Shown here: piece by piece, positions 51,262-59,348 of the stretch
Numbering within the stretch: the stretch's first letter is position 1
Layout: every line of letters begins with the position of its first letter
From: Brumimicrobium glaciale
Lineage (GTDB): Bacteria > Bacteroidota > Bacteroidia > Flavobacteriales_D > Crocinitomicaceae
Direction: 5' to 3'
Assembly: GCF_004152935.1 (NCBI RefSeq)
Contig: NZ_SETE01000002.1
Location: forward strand, 248,001 to 312,000
DNA length: 64,000 nucleotides
Program-made: the position numbers and the translations under genes
The notes under the pieces: generated by a model
Told to the model about the DNA's origin: nothing
Databases searched by the model: none
The model's input: only the letters and a program-made list of their open reading frames with translations

Positions 51262-52679
51262 TCTTCCAGTAAACCGTAAACATTCAATTTATTGTATAAC
51301 GTTTTTCTATCAACGCCTAAAATATCAGCAGCTTTGGTCTTATTGTTATTAGCAATAGATAAAGCTCTCAAAATAGCTTTTGTTTCAGCCTCAGCTGCAA
51401 CATCTTTCAATAAGAGAGATTTCTGCTTTGTATCAGTATCATTTTTACTGCCATTATTGTTCCAATTTGTATTGTGTGGATTTAAAATATCATAAGGCAA
51501 GTCATTTTTTGAAATAGAATCATTTTCGGTCATTAAAACAGAAAGTTTTATTGCATTTTTTAATTCACGAATATTCCCAGGCCATGAATAAGAATTAAAT
51601 ACTTCCCATACCTTGTCGTCTATTTTATTTACTGATTTTGAGAGCTCTTGGTTTGATTTCTGTAAGAAAAAATCAACAAAATCTGAAAGTTCTTCTTTGC
51701 TCTCTCTCAAAGGTTTTAATTCAATTTTAAACTCATTAATTCTGTAATAAATATCTTCTCTAAAAGTGGACTTATGCATTGCTACTTTCAAATCTTCGTT
51801 TGTTGCGACGATTATACGTACATCAATTGGCATATCCTTCTCACTTCCAACTTTTCGAATAACCCTTTCTTGCAGTACACGTAAGAGTTTCACTTGATTC
51901 TCATAAGATAAATTACCAATCTCATCTAGGAATAAAGTCCCCCCATCAGCCAATTCAAAGCTTCCTTTCTTATCAGAAAATGCTCCCGTAAAAGCACCTT
52001 TAACGTGTCCAAAAAGCTCACTTGAAGCTAATTCTTGAGGTAAAGCTCCACAATCTACAGGTATAAAAGGTTGTCCTTGTCGAGTAGATGCTTCGTGGAT
52101 CATTCTTGCGACTACTTCTTTTCCGGTTCCACTTTCACCTAATATCACGACAGTCATGTTTGTTGGAGCAACCAACTTTATGAGTCTTTGCGCCTTTTTC
52201 GCTGATGGACTATTTGGAATTAGAAAGTTATCGTTTTTGGTATTGGATTTTTTTACGGATTTAGGCTTAGGTTCTAAAACAACATCCTTTTCCGTAAATT
52301 GAGGTTCGTTTTTCTGTTTTTTTAAAGCATCTTGAACAAGCAATAATATTTCCTCTGGATAAATTGGTTTAGTAACATATTCATAAGCTCCTAAGCGAAT
52401 GACTTTAACGGCCTGATTGACATCTGAATAACCAGTAATTACAATAACAGGGATATTTTTATTGATTTCTTTAATGGCTTCAATCATTTGAAAACCATCT
52501 TTATCAGGCAATCTGAAATCTGTTAATATAATATCAACTTTTTCGTTTTTCACGTAATTTAATCCCTCCATACCTTTGAAGGCAATCTTTACTACGTACC
52601 CGTTACGCTCAAAAAAACGTTTGAGTAACATGCAAATATCGACATCATCGTCAATAATAAGAATCTTATCTTTTGTCAT
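51258..52679 (-). CDS. NtrC-type sigma-54 activator response regulator
   Basis: A 473-residue regulator with receiver (1-120, D54 in LTDFRLPD), AAA+ sigma-54 interaction domain (about 155-390: [15 protein letters not shown] Walker [20 protein letters not shown] with the GAFTGA loop, [12 protein letters not shown] Walker B) and a Fis-type helix-turn-helix at the C-terminus ([19 protein letters not shown]). It activates RpoN-dependent promoters on phosphorylation, presumably by one of the two kinases downstream. It starts directly after the stop of the small REC gene and overlaps the kinase gene by four bases. Confidence 0.96.
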   Translation of the reverse strand: MTKDKILIIDDDVDICMLLKRFFERNGYVVKIAFKGMEGLNYVKNEKVDIILTDFRLPDKDGFQMIEAIKEINKNIPVIVITGYSDVNQAVKVIRLGAYEYVTKPIYPEEILLLVQDALKKQKNEPQFTEKDVVLEPKPKSVKKSNTKNDNFLIPNSPSAKKAQRLIKLVAPTNMTVVILGESGTGKEVVARMIHEASTRQGQPFIPVDCGALPQELASSELFGHVKGAFTGAFSDKKGSFELADGGTLFLDEIGNLSYENQVKLLRVLQERVIRKVGSEKDMPIDVRIIVATNEDLKVAMHKSTFREDIYYRINEFKIELKPLRESKEELSDFVDFFLQKSNQELSKSVNKIDDKVWEVFNSYSWPGNIRELKNAIKLSVLMTENDSISKNDLPYDILNPHNTNWNNNGSKNDTDTKQKSLLLKDVAAEAETKAILRALSIANNNKTKAADILGVDRKTLYNKLNVYGLLEE

Positions 52680-53051
52680 TTACCATGATTTATGCATTTG
52701 TTTAAGGTACTCCACAAGTGCTTCTTTTTCAAAAGGTTTTGACAACAAACCAACCGCTCCGAGCTCTGCAGCTCTATTTTTTTCTTTGCAGTGATTAAAA
52801 GCTGTAATGACTAAAAACTGAACATTTGGATTCGCTTTTTTTAACGCTGGAACTACATCGAATCCAGAACCATCTTGTAAACATAAATCCAAAAGTACAT
52901 AGTCAGGAGCACAATCCATCAAAACACTCTGTAGCGCTTTAATAGAGTTTGCTTCAACAATATCAAAATCAAAGTGTCTATTCACAATCGATTTATACAA
53001 TGCTTTGATATCACACTCATCGTCAACTATTAATAAAATTGGGCGTTTCAT
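52680..53051 (-). CDS. Single-domain response regulator
   Basis: A 123-residue stand-alone receiver domain. From the ATG at 53051 it reads MKRPILLIVDDECDIKALY, with D55 in LLDLCLQDGSG and a C-terminal K in SKPFEKEAL; an upstream ATG at 53084 would add 11 unneeded residues. It is the first gene of the four-gene two-component cluster, directly followed by the NtrC-type gene with no gap. It may act as a phosphate sink or relay for the kinases downstream. Confidence 0.92.
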   Translation of the reverse strand: MKRPILLIVDDECDIKALYKSIVNRHFDFDIVEANSIKALQSVLMDCAPDYVLLDLCLQDGSGFDVVPALKKANPNVQFLVITAFNHCKEKNRAAELGAVGLLSKPFEKEALVEYLKQMHKSW

Positions 53052-53188
53052 TACAAATAAATTAATGCTTTGAATAAGAAACAATGCAACACTTGCTTAG
53101 TTCAAAATTAACACAAATTAAAGATTGGGAATGCATGAATCGAAATTATTGTAGAAAATAATTCACACAATCGGGAAATAATCTACAG

Positions 53189-53722
53189 TTATGTAAAAAA
53201 CTGTAAGTTCAAATCTTCAGAAGCAAAATATCCTTTAATTAAAGGAATAATTTGATCTCCATTTATTCTAGAACGATAAACTGTAAGCTTATTGATACCA
53301 GAAAAATCTAGATATGGATTGGATGGCTTAGGAAGTCCGTCTATTACCGTTACAAATAATTTTTGATGTTTAGCAAAACAGATTTTTATCCAATTGTCAA
53401 CTTTCTTAATTGCTTTATCCTTTCTTATTTCTTTTAGGTCATTAATCATCGGTTCTGAACCTATTGGTGAAACCTTCAATTGAATAACAATAAACAAAGG
53501 ATCAGTTGTTCTACTAAAAAAACACAATCGTTTTTGAAACTCTGGTTTGAGCTCGTCTTCTTGTATATATAATAAGTTTGCTTCCACTTTGGCAAAACTC
53601 ATCAAAATATCAGTGTAGAAGAATGATTTTGGTGGTAAAATAAAATGATTAAAATCAGTATTTGAAGGAAATGAGGTAATTATTAGATTTTGGAGTGGCG
53701 TTAACTTTTTTTTCTTTACCAC
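53189..53722 (-). CDS. Hypothetical protein
   Basis: A 177-residue protein with a basic N-terminus (MVKKKKLTPLQNL) and mixed alpha/beta composition (FHILPPKSFFYTDILM-like, seen as FILPPKSFFYTDILMSFAKV). No signal peptide, membrane helix or known motif is seen. It lies upstream of the two-component cluster on the same strand with about 137 bases between, so it is probably separate. The family is unknown to me. Confidence 0.6.
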   Translation of the reverse strand: MVKKKKLTPLQNLIITSFPSNTDFNHFILPPKSFFYTDILMSFAKVEANLLYIQEDELKPEFQKRLCFFSRTTDPLFIVIQLKVSPIGSEPMINDLKEIRKDKAIKKVDNWIKICFAKHQKLFVTVIDGLPKPSNPYLDFSGINKLTVYRSRINGDQIIPLIKGYFASEDLNLQFFT

Positions 53723-54063
53723 AAAGGTTTAGCTCTTGTTTGGAGTCCGTCGCAGTTAAGGTTAGTAAAGCTTATTTATCATCAGTGAAATAAAGAATAG
53801 AGAAAAAGAAATTGAAAAATTAAGGAAGTGGATGAGATGCGGTAAACGAAGATCCAGAAAATTCGATCTATATAAATTGCAGAGCACCGTTATACATCAA
53901 AGTACAACTATTATGAAATTCTAAAACAATCTTCTTCCTTAAAAAATGTATTAACAACAAAGCTTTAGGTTTTAAAATTCAAAATAGTTCAATTGATATA
54001 ACAGATCATGTTTCAACTAGGATTCCACCACCTTTCACTTTATTAAGGATTTGGAATCATCAT
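53723..54063. other. Non-coding gap
   Basis: 341 AT-rich bases between two minus-strand genes. I see no gene, repeat or terminator in it. Confidence 0.5.
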
Positions 54064-54876
54064 TTAAAAATTCTTCTGCATAAGTGATTTCATTTCATTC
54101 ACCTGATTTTGGATTGATTTTACAGACTTCAATAAATCATTTTCTGAGATAGTCACCTCAGGTAAATCATGAGAAATGTAGTTAACGAATTTCCATATCT
54201 CAATCACCTCGTTGATATCCAACATATAAGGTTCGTACATTGGATTAGTTGAAGACAATTGAATAAAATGCTCTCTGCCTGGAACTTTGTTGACAATTTT
54301 AAAAACTATCCCATCTTCTTTTGTTATGATAATATAGGGATGATTGTTTTTTATTGATTCCCAATTTTGAATGTATTCTGCAACAACATAAGAACCTGGG
54401 GAAACAGGCGGCATACTGTCACCAGAGATTGGAAATGAACGGTATTTTTTATCTTTCTTCAGAAAAGGCAATTGGAATGTTGGCAGAACTTTAATATAAT
54501 CTGGATCTGCATATCCTAAAGTGTATCCAGCACTGGCTTTTTGTGGAATCATTTCGATGACGTCATCATTCGTTTCTGAAACCATCGCTGTTAAAACACG
54601 CAATTTTCTTCCTTTAACATCAGCATAAACTCCTTTTTCAATAGCTTCCCAATCACTTTCGGTCAAGTCTACCATATTTTTCTTTAGCAAATCGTCCAAT
54701 GGAATTCGGTAAAACTTACTCATCTTCACCAAATTTTCAATTCCAGGTTCAGCTACTCCATTTTCATAACCGGAATACGAAGATCGGGTCAAACCAAGTT
54801 CTTGAGCAACATCTTCTTGAGATTTCTTACGGTTCTTTCTCAATAATTTTAAGTTTGATGATAAGTAAATTTGCAT
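54064..54876 (-). CDS. XRE-family repressor with S24/LexA-like peptidase domain
   Basis: A 270-residue regulator. An HTH_3 domain (about 8-62, RKKSQEDVAQELGLTRSSYS) is joined to an S24 domain. S24 features are a possible Ala116-Gly117 self-cleavage bond in KASAGYTLGY, the serine S154 in SGDSM and the lysine K193 in GIVFKIVN. Such proteins cleave themselves or are inactivated in the SOS response, as LexA and phage CI do, although some are not cleaved. The gene is divergent from a 46-residue coiled-coil gene, and matching repeats occur before both (54898-54931 and 55211-55245), suggesting a switch-like control. Confidence 0.9.
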   Translation of the reverse strand: MQIYLSSNLKLLRKNRKKSQEDVAQELGLTRSSYSGYENGVAEPGIENLVKMSKFYRIPLDDLLKKNMVDLTESDWEAIEKGVYADVKGRKLRVLTAMVSETNDDVIEMIPQKASAGYTLGYADPDYIKVLPTFQLPFLKKDKKYRSFPISGDSMPPVSPGSYVVAEYIQNWESIKNNHPYIIITKEDGIVFKIVNKVPGREHFIQLSSTNPMYEPYMLDINEVIEIWKFVNYISHDLPEVTISENDLLKSVKSIQNQVNEMKSLMQKNF

Positions 54877-54897
54877 GTTTCGCCGTTTAATTGTTTA

Positions 54898-54931
54898 TAT
54901 ATTAATCAAATATACGAAAATATTTTAATCA
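54898..54931. promoter_or_regulatory. Operator-like repeats and promoter upstream of the XRE/S24 gene
   Basis: TATATTAATCA (54898-54908) and ATATTTTAATCA (54920-54931) share TTAATCA, spaced 23 bases apart. A minus-strand TATATTTG -7 box (54907-54914) lies on top of them, so binding would block transcription of the repressor gene. Confidence 0.55.
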
Positions 54932-55210
54932 AATAGAGTTTTATTAGAAAATAATATTGATGAGCATCATTAATTTAGACAAACCTTATACTATTTTGCA
55001 GCTTATCCAAAGAATGAATACATCCAGTTTTTTATACCGTAAAACCCTAACGCCAAAAGCAGTTGTTCAGAAATACCAATCAATTAAATTTTAATGTGAG
55101 ATTTTGTATAAATAACAAATTGATATCAAAAAAACCCATAAGTAGCTGTAAATATGGGTCTTTAAATCAGCTATACATCTCATTTGTTTTATTGCAAATA
55201 TATAAAAACA

Positions 55211-55245
55211 ATATTTTAATCACAATAATGTCGATATATTAATCA
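55211..55245. promoter_or_regulatory. Second operator-like pair upstream of the 46-residue gene
   Basis: ATATTTTAATCA (55211-55222) and TATATTAATCA (55235-55245), the same two words as at 54898-54931 in swapped order, lie between the repressor and the divergent small gene. Confidence 0.55.
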
Positions 55246-55295
55246 TATTTACATATATTCGTAAAAATATTGAAAGTGGATTAAAACCTAAACAC

Positions 55296-55314
55296 AACGT
55301 AAAATTTTTACGTT
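55296..55314. promoter_or_regulatory. Palindrome before the 46-residue gene
   Basis: AACGTAAAA-T-TTTTACGTT is a nine-base-pair perfect dyad, 73 bases before the ATG at 55388. It could be an operator or part of a leader; function unknown. Confidence 0.45.
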
Positions 55315-55317
55315 CTG

Positions 55318-55380
55318 CACTTCTATATTTGATGATAATTAACTAAGAACACTTCTATTTGAAGAGAATTAACTAAAAAC
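55318..55380. repeat. Two direct 31-32 bp repeats in the small gene leader
   Basis: CACTTCTATATTTGATGATA... at 55318-55349 and CACTTCTATTTGAAGAGAAT... at 55350-55380 share the start CACTTCTAT and the end AATTAACTAA, adjoining the ATG at 55388. Confidence 0.65.
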
Positions 55381-55387
55381 TAAAGCC

Positions 55388-55528
55388 ATGAGTAAAAAGG
55401 AAATTGAAAATCAAATTGTAGCGCTAGAGAAGGAAAAAATTGAAGCTATTAAAATTCAGAATTATGCTCATGTGGCATTGATGAGAGACAAAGTTCGAGA
55501 GATGATGTATAAGTTGAGGGAGCTTTAA
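55388..55528 (+). CDS. Small 46-residue coiled-coil protein divergent from XRE/S24 repressor
   Basis: An ATG-started 46-residue frame, Glu and Lys rich: MSKKEIENQIVALEKEKIEA, then QNYAHVALMRDKVREMMYKL, ending RREL-like (KLREL). The heptad spacing of I, V, L and A fits a coiled coil. It is not part of another frame and lies 511 bases from the divergent repressor start. Direct repeats and a palindrome precede it. No family is recognised. It could be the target or partner of the repressor, by analogy to antirepressor pairs, but that is inference. Confidence 0.55.
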   Translation: MSKKEIENQIVALEKEKIEAIKIQNYAHVALMRDKVREMMYKLREL

Positions 55529-55710
55529 ATTGAGTTTTGAGTGGTGAGTTTTGAATAGAGGTAGAAGCGGAAATAATATGCGTATTCATAGACGCTATTC
55601 AAATGTATTAGTGATAAAAACTTTGAAATCTCAATGTTGAATTATTCAAAAGTCTGAATTATAAATTATTGATTAAAAGTCAATTCATTCAAAACCTCAA
55701 ACCCACAAAA

Positions 55711-55747
55711 AAAACGCCACTTCGACCATAACCAAAGCGGCGTTTTA
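55711..55747. terminator. Bidirectional terminator
   Basis: AAAACGCC-A-CTT / AAG-C-GGCGTTTT forms a stem with a short mismatch around a loop, with A- and T-runs on both sides. It serves the small + strand gene region and the minus-strand paaH-like gene. Confidence 0.85.
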
Positions 55748-55765
55748 ATAAATAATGTAATAATA

Positions 55766-56929
55766 TCAAAAGAACTTTCTGTCTTCTCTGACCATTCTTT
55801 TCAACATTGGACTAGGTCTGTAACGATCTTCTCCATACTCTTCGAAAAGTTTATTTAATTCATTCAAGACATTGTCTATACCTAATTCGTCAGCCCATTT
55901 CAATAATCCTTTTGGATAATTTACGCCTTTGGTCATTGCTAAATCGATGTCTTCTTTTGTAGCAACATTCAAGAATAAAGCATCTGCTGCTTCATTAATT
56001 AACATCACTAAAATTCGATTTAAAATTTGTTTTCCTAAAACTTCATCTTTCTTTGGGGATAATGCAACAGCATTTTCACTGTAATCGAAATAACCTCTCC
56101 CCGATTTCCTTCCTAAATAACCAGCTTCTGAATGTCGTTTTTGAGTAAACGAAGGCTTATATCTTGGATCGTAATAAAACGCTTTAAAAACAGATTCTGT
56201 AACCGTATAATTGATGTCGTTCCCAATGTAATCCATTAGCGTAAATGGTCCCATTCTAAATCCTCCAAGTGCTGTCATTGCCCAATCAATTGTCGCAAAG
56301 TCAGCTATTCCTTCTTCGTAAATGCGCAATGCTTCTCCGTAAAATGGACGTGCAACTCTATTCACAATAAAACCAGGTGTGTCTTTCGCCAAAACAGTAA
56401 CTTTCTCCCAGGAATCAATGATTGATCTTGCTTCTTTTGTTACAGATTCACTTGTTTGAACCGCTGGAATAATTTCAACCAATGGCATTAACGGTGCTGG
56501 ATTGAAAAAATGAATTCCAATTACACGACTTGGATTCTTTAAAATAGATCCAATTGCAGCAATTGAAAGTGAAGAAGTGTTTGATGCTAAAATGCACTTT
56601 TCATCAACTATTGATTCTAATTTTGAGAAAACAGCGTGTTTTACTTCAATATTTTCTACAATTGCTTCGATAATCATTCCTGAACCTTCGAAATCCTGCA
56701 TTTCAGTAGAAAACTTGATTCTACCATAAACGCCATTTCCATATTCATCTGTCCATTTTCCTTTCTCAATCAAACGTTCAATGATTTTTCTTAGCTTTTC
56801 TTTGGCAGATTCTATTGCGTCTTTATTGACATCAACTAAAACAACCCTGTGTCCAGATTGAGCAGCAACTTGAGCAATTCCTGCCCCCATCGTTCCAGCA
56901 CCTAATACACCAACTTTAATTTTACTCAT
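55766..56929 (-). CDS. 3-hydroxyacyl-CoA dehydrogenase (PaaH/FadB-like)
   Basis: A 387-residue NAD-dependent dehydrogenase. The Rossmann motif is VGVLGAGTMGAGIAQVAAQSG, SIHF-type catalytic region GIHFFNPAPLMPLVEIIP carries the active-site His, and the C-terminal domain has GFIVNRVARPFYGEALRI and RMGPFTLMDYIGNDIN. Enzymes of this type act in fatty acid beta-oxidation or phenylacetate degradation (PaaH). It follows the enoyl-CoA hydratase gene on the same strand with a 36-base gap, so the two form a beta-oxidation pair; other paa genes are absent from the window. Confidence 0.9.
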   Translation of the reverse strand: MSKIKVGVLGAGTMGAGIAQVAAQSGHRVVLVDVNKDAIESAKEKLRKIIERLIEKGKWTDEYGNGVYGRIKFSTEMQDFEGSGMIIEAIVENIEVKHAVFSKLESIVDEKCILASNTSSLSIAAIGSILKNPSRVIGIHFFNPAPLMPLVEIIPAVQTSESVTKEARSIIDSWEKVTVLAKDTPGFIVNRVARPFYGEALRIYEEGIADFATIDWAMTALGGFRMGPFTLMDYIGNDINYTVTESVFKAFYYDPRYKPSFTQKRHSEAGYLGRKSGRGYFDYSENAVALSPKKDEVLGKQILNRILVMLINEAADALFLNVATKEDIDLAMTKGVNYPKGLLKWADELGIDNVLNELNKLFEEYGEDRYRPSPMLKRMVREDRKFF

Positions 56930-56965
56930 TATTTTAAATTCTTTAAATATCGTTTAAACAGTATT

Positions 56966-57739
56966 TTATCTTCCTTTAAATTCTGGTTTACGTTTTTCTA
57001 AAAACGCTTGTGTTCCTTCTTTAAAATCTTCTGTTGAACCCGCTTCAGCTTGCAATTTCTCTTCAACATCTAATTGTTCTTTCAAAGAATTATTAAATGA
57101 AGCATTTACCGCTTTCTTGGTCAAACCATAACCTCTTGTTGGCATTTTCGCCATTTTGGAAGCCATTTTCTCAATATAAGCATCAAAATCTTCATCTGCG
57201 ATTGCTTTATAAATCATGTTCATCGCTTCTGCTTCTTCGGCCAAAACTTTATCTCCTGTCATCATTAAAGCCAATGCCTTTTGCGCTCCAACTAATCTTG
57301 GCAAAAAGAATGTTCCTCCGGAATCTGGAATTAATCCAATGGCTGCGAAAGCTTGAATAAACGCTGCCGATTTTTTCGCTACCACAATATCACAAGCTAA
57401 AGCAAGGTTTGCCCCTGCTCCTGCTGCTACACCATTCACGGCTGCGATAATTGGTTTTTCAATTTCACGCAAACGCATAACGATTGGATTGTAATGTTCT
57501 CCAACGATGTTTTTCAAAGGCGGTCCATTCGGATCTGTTGCTTCTGCCAAATCTTGACCAGCACAAAATGCTTTTCCTTCTCCTGTGAGAACAATTACAC
57601 GAACCGAATCATCGTCTTTACAGTCATCTAGTGCTTTTTGAACAGCGAATGCCATTTCTTGATTGAAACTATTGTATTTATCTGGGCGGTTAAACTTTAA
57701 CGTTGCAACGCCATTTTCTTTTGTGAATTGTAGAACCAT
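56966..57739 (-). CDS. Enoyl-CoA hydratase/isomerase (PaaG-like)
   Basis: A 257-residue crotonase-fold enzyme. The ATG at 57739 is chosen; an upstream ATG at 57808 would add 23 atypical residues. GEGKAFCAGQDLAE is the oxyanion loop, and HYNPIVMRLREIEKPIIAAVNGVAAGAGANLALACDI (in separate parts) plus IGLIPDSGGTFFLPRLVG match PaaG, the oxepin-CoA-forming isomerase of phenylacetate degradation. The more general call enoyl-CoA hydratase is safe. It precedes the PaaH-like dehydrogenase gene. Confidence 0.9.
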   Translation of the reverse strand: MVLQFTKENGVATLKFNRPDKYNSFNQEMAFAVQKALDDCKDDDSVRVIVLTGEGKAFCAGQDLAEATDPNGPPLKNIVGEHYNPIVMRLREIEKPIIAAVNGVAAGAGANLALACDIVVAKKSAAFIQAFAAIGLIPDSGGTFFLPRLVGAQKALALMMTGDKVLAEEAEAMNMIYKAIADEDFDAYIEKMASKMAKMPTRGYGLTKKAVNASFNNSLKEQLDVEEKLQAEAGSTEDFKEGTQAFLEKRKPEFKGR

Positions 57740-57846
57740 TTTTATTTCTTTTTTGCTAAAAATATAAAAGAATCGACCATAAATGGAACTTAGTAATTGA
57801 TTTTTCAATTTATTCTCTTCATTTTTGAAGATTAATTCAATTAGAC

Positions 57847-58434
57847 ATGGTAAAAAAGTATTTCGCAGTTTTCAAACCTTATGATATGTTATCACAATTC
57901 ACAGGAGATGAAAATGCTAGTTTGTTGGGTGATTTACATAAATTTCCAATCGATGTTTATCCTATTGGACGTTTGGATAAGACAAGCGAAGGCTTATTGC
58001 TTTTGACCAATGACAATGAATTTAAAAATCGTGTTTTAGATCCAATGAATAAATCCCCTAAAACATATTACGTTCAAGTGGATCACGAAATAACTCCAGA
58101 AGCTTGCAAGGAATTAGCAGCAGGAACGATTTCCATCAAACACAATGGAAAACAACACCGAGTTGCTAAAGCGGAATGTGAGAAAATAGAAACACCAAAT
58201 TTACCAGAAAGAAGTGTTCCAATTCGCGTGAGAAAAGAAATTCCGACAAGTTGGATTGCTTTGACCTTAAGGGAGGGTAAAAATAGGCAAGTAAGAAAAA
58301 TGACAGCCGCTGTTGGATTTCCAACCTTACGATTAGTAAGATTTTCGATTGGTGAATTTGATTTGGGAGAAATGAAACCCGGTGATGTGGTGGAAATCGA
58401 TCCGAATGATGTTATTGCGGGTTGGCGGTTATAA
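57847..58434 (+). CDS. Pseudouridine synthase, RluE/RsuA family
   Basis: A 195-residue pseudouridine synthase without an S4 domain. The catalytic aspartate D44 lies in GRLDKTSEGLLLLTND, with KTYYVQVDHEIT, WIALTLREGKNRQVRKMTAA and VGFPTLRLVRFSIG following. The short form without S4 matches RluE, which modifies U2457 of 23S rRNA in E. coli. A non-ATG leader is unnecessary. It is divergent from the PaaG-like gene. Confidence 0.93.
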   Translation: MVKKYFAVFKPYDMLSQFTGDENASLLGDLHKFPIDVYPIGRLDKTSEGLLLLTNDNEFKNRVLDPMNKSPKTYYVQVDHEITPEACKELAAGTISIKHNGKQHRVAKAECEKIETPNLPERSVPIRVRKEIPTSWIALTLREGKNRQVRKMTAAVGFPTLRLVRFSIGEFDLGEMKPGDVVEIDPNDVIAGWRL

Positions 58435-58497
58435 TTGAATACTGTGGCAGTTGTATAATTATAGCAATATTAAATGCTAAGCACAGCTACAGCTGCA

Positions 58498-59019
58498 CTA
58501 CTGCGGCTTACTTTTAGCTCCATAAACAATCTCTAAAATCACAACTTCTCGCTCCTCACCTCCTAAAGAAAGTCGTGCTATTTCTCCTACTTTTTTTCCA
58601 ATCATGGCTTTGGCAATTGGGGCAATAAAGGCTATTTTCTTTTCTCGAATATTTGCTTCATCCACTCCTACGATTTTTAAAGTAACTGGAGTTTTTGATG
58701 AATCAATTTTATAAGTTACCGTTGCACCAAATCTTACTTCATCTAAATTTTGATCTTTAGCATCTAGAATTCTTGCAGAATTTATGCGTTCATTCAGTAA
58801 ATTTAGTTTTCCGTCAATTTCGGCAGATTTCCTTCTTTTTTCTCTTTCATCAGTCTTTTCAAAATTCGACAATTCATGCAAAAGTTCAATTTTTTCAGAC
58901 TTCAGTGCTTCGAAGCCTTCTTGTGTAACGTAATTTGTTACATTATTCGGTAAAGCAGCTCTAGGTGGAATAACTGGTGCTTCTTCTTGATCTCCTTCTC
59001 TAACAAATCCTCTGCTCAT
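58498..59019 (-). CDS. GreA/GreB-family transcript cleavage factor
   Basis: A 173-residue protein with the Gre layout: an N-terminal coiled coil (about 35-95, with YVTQEGFEALKSEKIELLHEL) and a C-terminal FKBP-like domain (about 100-170, FGATVTYKIDSSKTPVTLKI, ISFIAPIAKAMIGKKVGE-like, seen as AFIAPIAKAMIGKKVGEIA). The first 25 residues (RGFVREGDQEEAPVIPPRAA) are an extension. GreB-like proteins rescue backtracked RNA polymerase; which Gre type it is cannot be said with certainty. Confidence 0.85.
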   Translation of the reverse strand: MSRGFVREGDQEEAPVIPPRAALPNNVTNYVTQEGFEALKSEKIELLHELSNFEKTDEREKRRKSAEIDGKLNLLNERINSARILDAKDQNLDEVRFGATVTYKIDSSKTPVTLKIVGVDEANIREKKIAFIAPIAKAMIGKKVGEIARLSLGGEEREVVILEIVYGAKSKPQ

Positions 59020-59333
59020 TTTGACTCTGTTTTATTTTGAGTGAAATCTGAATATACGGATTTTAAACTTCTGTTTATAATTCTAAGGAATTCATAATCA
59101 TAAGTTTTCACAAATTGAAATAAAAAAAAGCAATTAAACCTCACTTTAATTTGTAATGTAAAAGTTGCTCTAATTGTCTTCTACTTCTGCTTATACACCT
59201 CAAACTATCGCTGTTATTTTTCAAATAAAAAATTTATGAAAAGAGCGTTTGAAAATAATTAAATGTGCTTTAATATTGACAGATAGTTTAATATAGCTTT
59301 TTTTATAAAATGTATTTATGTATTTTTAGAGTA
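59020..59333. other. Non-coding gap
   Basis: About 310 AT-rich bases between the Gre-type gene and the T9SS cargo gene promoter box. No gene or repeat is visible. Confidence 0.5.
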
Positions 59334-59341
59334 TAAATTTG
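59334..59341 (+). promoter_or_regulatory. -7 box (TAAATTTG) before the T9SS cargo gene
   Basis: TAAATTTG leaves seven bases before the ATG at 59349, consistent with a very short or absent leader. Confidence 0.45.
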
Positions 59342-59348
59342 AATTAAC

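Noticed and set aside
54064-54876. XRE/S24 repressor as evidence for a prophage
   Set aside because: Only a 46-residue gene accompanies it; there is no integrase, attachment repeat or phage structural gene within 10 kb, so the pair was treated as a stand-alone switch.
56966-57739. A complete phenylacetate degradation cluster
   Set aside because: Only paaG-like and paaH-like genes occur here; paaABCDE and paaK are not in the window, so only a general beta-oxidation role is claimed.
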